Shown here piece by piece: positions 62,602 through 64,000 of a stretch of DNA of 64,000 bases. The notes beneath the pieces were generated by a model. The model saw only the letters and a list, made by a program, of their open reading frames with translations. It ran no database searches and was not told where the DNA came from. Position 1 is the stretch's first letter, and each line of letters begins with the position of its first letter. The position numbers and the translations under genes are program-made. Origin of the DNA: JAIQFL01 sp035295745 (GTDB lineage Bacteria > Acidobacteriota > Terriglobia > Bryobacterales > Bryobacteraceae); NCBI GenBank assembly GCA_035295745.1, contig DATGIL010000013.1, positions 1-64,000 of the forward strand, read 5' to 3'.

Positions 62602-64000
62602 TCAACTGTTTGGCCGTTATCGCATTCTGGAAATGATCGCCAGGGGAGGGAACGGCGAGGTCTACCGAGCTCTCGACACCGGCCTGCAACGAGAGGTCGC
62701 CATAAAAGTCGTCTCCGAAGAGGTGACCGAGGATCCCGAGGCGCATGAGTTGTTTCGCCGGGAAGCGCCGATTGCGGCGTCGCTGAATCATCCCAACATC
62801 ATTCGCGTCTACGATACCGGCGTCGAAAACGGCACCTCCTACATTGTCTCCGAGTTCCTGCACGGGGCGCCGGTGGCAGGCCCCATGCCGGTCGCCAAGC
62901 TGGTCGACGTGGTAGGCCAGATCTCGGCAGGCCTCGCGGCGATGCATCAGGCCGGCCTGGCTCACCGCGATCTCAAGCCCGAAAATATCTTCCTCAATGA
63001 CGACGGCACCATCAAGATCATCGACTTCGGCCTCACCGAAGATGCCTACGCGGTTCGCGGACTCTCCCCCGATGTTCCGCAGCCGCCGCGCGATATTCGC
63101 TCCGACCAACTGGCGTTCGGTCTGATCGTCTATGAGTTGGCGAGCGGCCGTAAGCCGTTTCGCGATCCTCGCGCCGCCGGCCGCATCTCAGAGATTATGG
63201 CGCAGGAACTCGCGCCGCTCGATGCGGACGCATCCGACGCACTGCATGGCGCGATTGTCGCGGCGGCCAGCGAATCCGCCGGCGAAGGTTCGGTATCCCT
63301 GGCCCACCACATCATGCTCACTGGTTTGTCTGTCGCCCTTGCCCTGGCGGGTGCTCCTGTGACGGTTCGTCCGTATGTGCCTCCCGCTCCAAAGGAGTTG
63401 TCCGCGGAATATCCGTCTCACGCCGGGCCCTACGAAATCCTGGGACTGCTCTCAACCGGCGGACATAATCGAATTTTTCGCGCCTGGGATCCTCGTCTGC
63501 AGCGCAGCGTCTCAATTACGCTTTCGGATGCCGGGGCGATCCCGGCCGCCTCGCTGCCGAGCCATGCGAACATCGCCGCCGTTTACGATGTCGGACGAGT
63601 GGGGAACTCCTGGTATGTCGCGTCCGAGTTGGTGGAAGGCAGCGCGCTACACGGTCCCATGCCGGTGGCAGAAGTCCTGTCTATCGGCGAGCAGATCGCC
63701 TCCGCGCTCTCCGCCGCTCACCGGGCCGGCGTAGTGCATGGAGCACTCTCCCCAAATACCGCAATTCGGTCTACAAACGGCACCGTAAAGCTGCTCTCCT
63801 TCGGAGTGCCCGCCGTGGACTCGATCTACTCCAGCCCCGAGTCGTTCGGCGGTGCTGCCGTCACCCCGCAGTCGGACCAATTCTCGCTGGGCGCGATCGT
63901 CTACCAACTCGTTACCGGATCTCCTGCCTTCGATTCCATCGAATCGCTTCTCAGCGGCGACCCTGCGCCGATTCCGCCCGAGATTCCGGCGCCTTTGCGC
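62579..64000 (+). CDS. Ser/Thr protein kinase with tandem degenerate kinase domain (partial)
   Basis: The ATG at 62579 follows AAGGAG (62569-62574) and overlaps the NRPS stop by 23 bases in another frame. The frame is open for 474 codons to the window edge. Domain 1 (~13-215) has P-loop 'IARGGNGEVY', VAIK with Lys43, HRDLKPEN (H129-R-D131) and DFG (149-151). Its activation segment is short, and the usual GTxxYxSPE is replaced by 'GLSPDVPQPPRDIRSDQLAF'. Domain 2 (from ~285, 'YEILGLLSTGGHNRIFRAW') lacks the catalytic residues: VSITLS for VAIK, HGALSPN (387-393) for HRDLKPEN, and SFG (407-409) for DFG. It is therefore a pseudokinase. Coupling to the NRPS gene suggests a regulatory role for the cluster, though it could be an unrelated neighbour. 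The C-terminus is not visible. Confidence 0.88.
   Translation, partial: MDSALAPDQLFGRYRILEMIARGGNGEVYRALDTGLQREVAIKVVSEEVTEDPEAHELFRREAPIAASLNHPNIIRVYDTGVENGTSYIVSEFLHGAPVAGPMPVAKLVDVVGQISAGLAAMHQAGLAHRDLKPENIFLNDDGTIKIIDFGLTEDAYAVRGLSPDVPQPPRDIRSDQLAFGLIVYELASGRKPFRDPRAAGRISEIMAQELAPLDADASDALHGAIVAAASESAGEGSVSLAHHIMLTGLSVALALAGAPVTVRPYVPPAPKELSAEYPSHAGPYEILGLLSTGGHNRIFRAWDPRLQRSVSITLSDAGAIPAASLPSHANIAAVYDVGRVGNSWYVASELVEGSALHGPMPVAEVLSIGEQIASALSAAHRAGVVHGALSPNTAIRSTNGTVKLLSFGVPAVDSIYSSPESFGGAAVTPQSDQFSLGAIVYQLVTGSPAFDSIESLLSGDPAPIPPEIPAPLR

Noticed and set aside
1..64000. CRISPR arrays, tRNA or rRNA genes
   Set aside because: No regularly spaced repeats and no cloverleaf or rRNA-like sequence was noticed on reading both strands.

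Overview
This high-GC window is most likely from an Acidobacteriota soil bacterium of the Solibacter/Bryobacter type. The clues are an ADOP-type orphan MacB/FtsX permease, a roughly 100-residue PQQ-propeller protein, a LacI-GH28 pectin locus and a eukaryotic-type Ser/Thr kinase. This placement rests on gene content only; no 16S gene is present.

Layout. (1) 1-134 is the 3' tail of a group II intron (domains V and VI), followed by a 26-bp tandem repeat. (2) 276-7672 is ordinary chromosome: a short PQQ-repeat protein (-), an ADOP permease (+), a LacI-family regulator overlapping a secreted GH28 glycosidase (+), and a GT4 glycosyltransferase (-). (3) 8078-62601 is a large hybrid PKS/NRPS gene cluster, all on the + strand. 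It opens with a type II thioesterase. Next come two tandem paralogous small hydrophobic proteins, a small membrane-anchored acidic protein, and an ABC exporter with an N-terminal HMA-like domain. The SbnA/SbnB pair for L-2,3-diaminopropionate (Dap) follows. The assembly line then runs without meaningful gaps to 62601. (4) 62579-64000+ is a Ser/Thr kinase followed by a degenerate second kinase domain. It overlaps the last NRPS gene and runs off the window.

Assembly line, in gene order: [FAAL-ACP-KS-AT-LLM-KR-ACP] - [KS-AT-KR-ACP-KS-AT-ACP-AMT-C-A1-PCP-C] - CmlA-like 1 - [half-C-A2-PCP-E] - [C-A3-PCP-E-C-A4-PCP-C] - CmlA-like 2 - [half-C-A5-PCP-C-A6-PCP-E-C-A7-PCP-TE]. By hand-aligned specificity codes, A1 looks like Ala (DLFNNALTYK), A5 like Asn (DFTKIGEVGK) and A6 like Ser (DVWHISLVDK). 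A3 and A7 (DIWEVTADDK and DIWELTADDK) have three acidic pocket residues that suit a cationic residue such as Dap. A2 (DGLNIASVCK) and A4 (DIWQVIADSK) are unassigned.

The inferred product is a lipopeptide. A fatty acid is loaded by the FAAL and extended by three malonate units, with two ketoreductions and a luciferase-like monooxygenase. The last beta-keto group is transaminated to a beta-amine, and seven amino acids follow, three of them epimerised (A2, A3 and A6). The A2 and A5 residues are probably beta-hydroxylated on their carrier proteins, so A5 would give beta-hydroxy-Asn. The TE would release or cyclise the chain, possibly through the beta-amine.

The most distinctive architecture occurs twice. 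A module is split so that its C domain ends one gene, a CmlA-type diiron hydroxylase gene follows, and the next NRPS gene starts with only the C-terminal half of a C domain before its A domain. The second notable unit is the pair of small hydrophobic paralogs, the acidic anchor protein and the HMA-like ABC exporter. No tRNA, rRNA or CRISPR array was seen.
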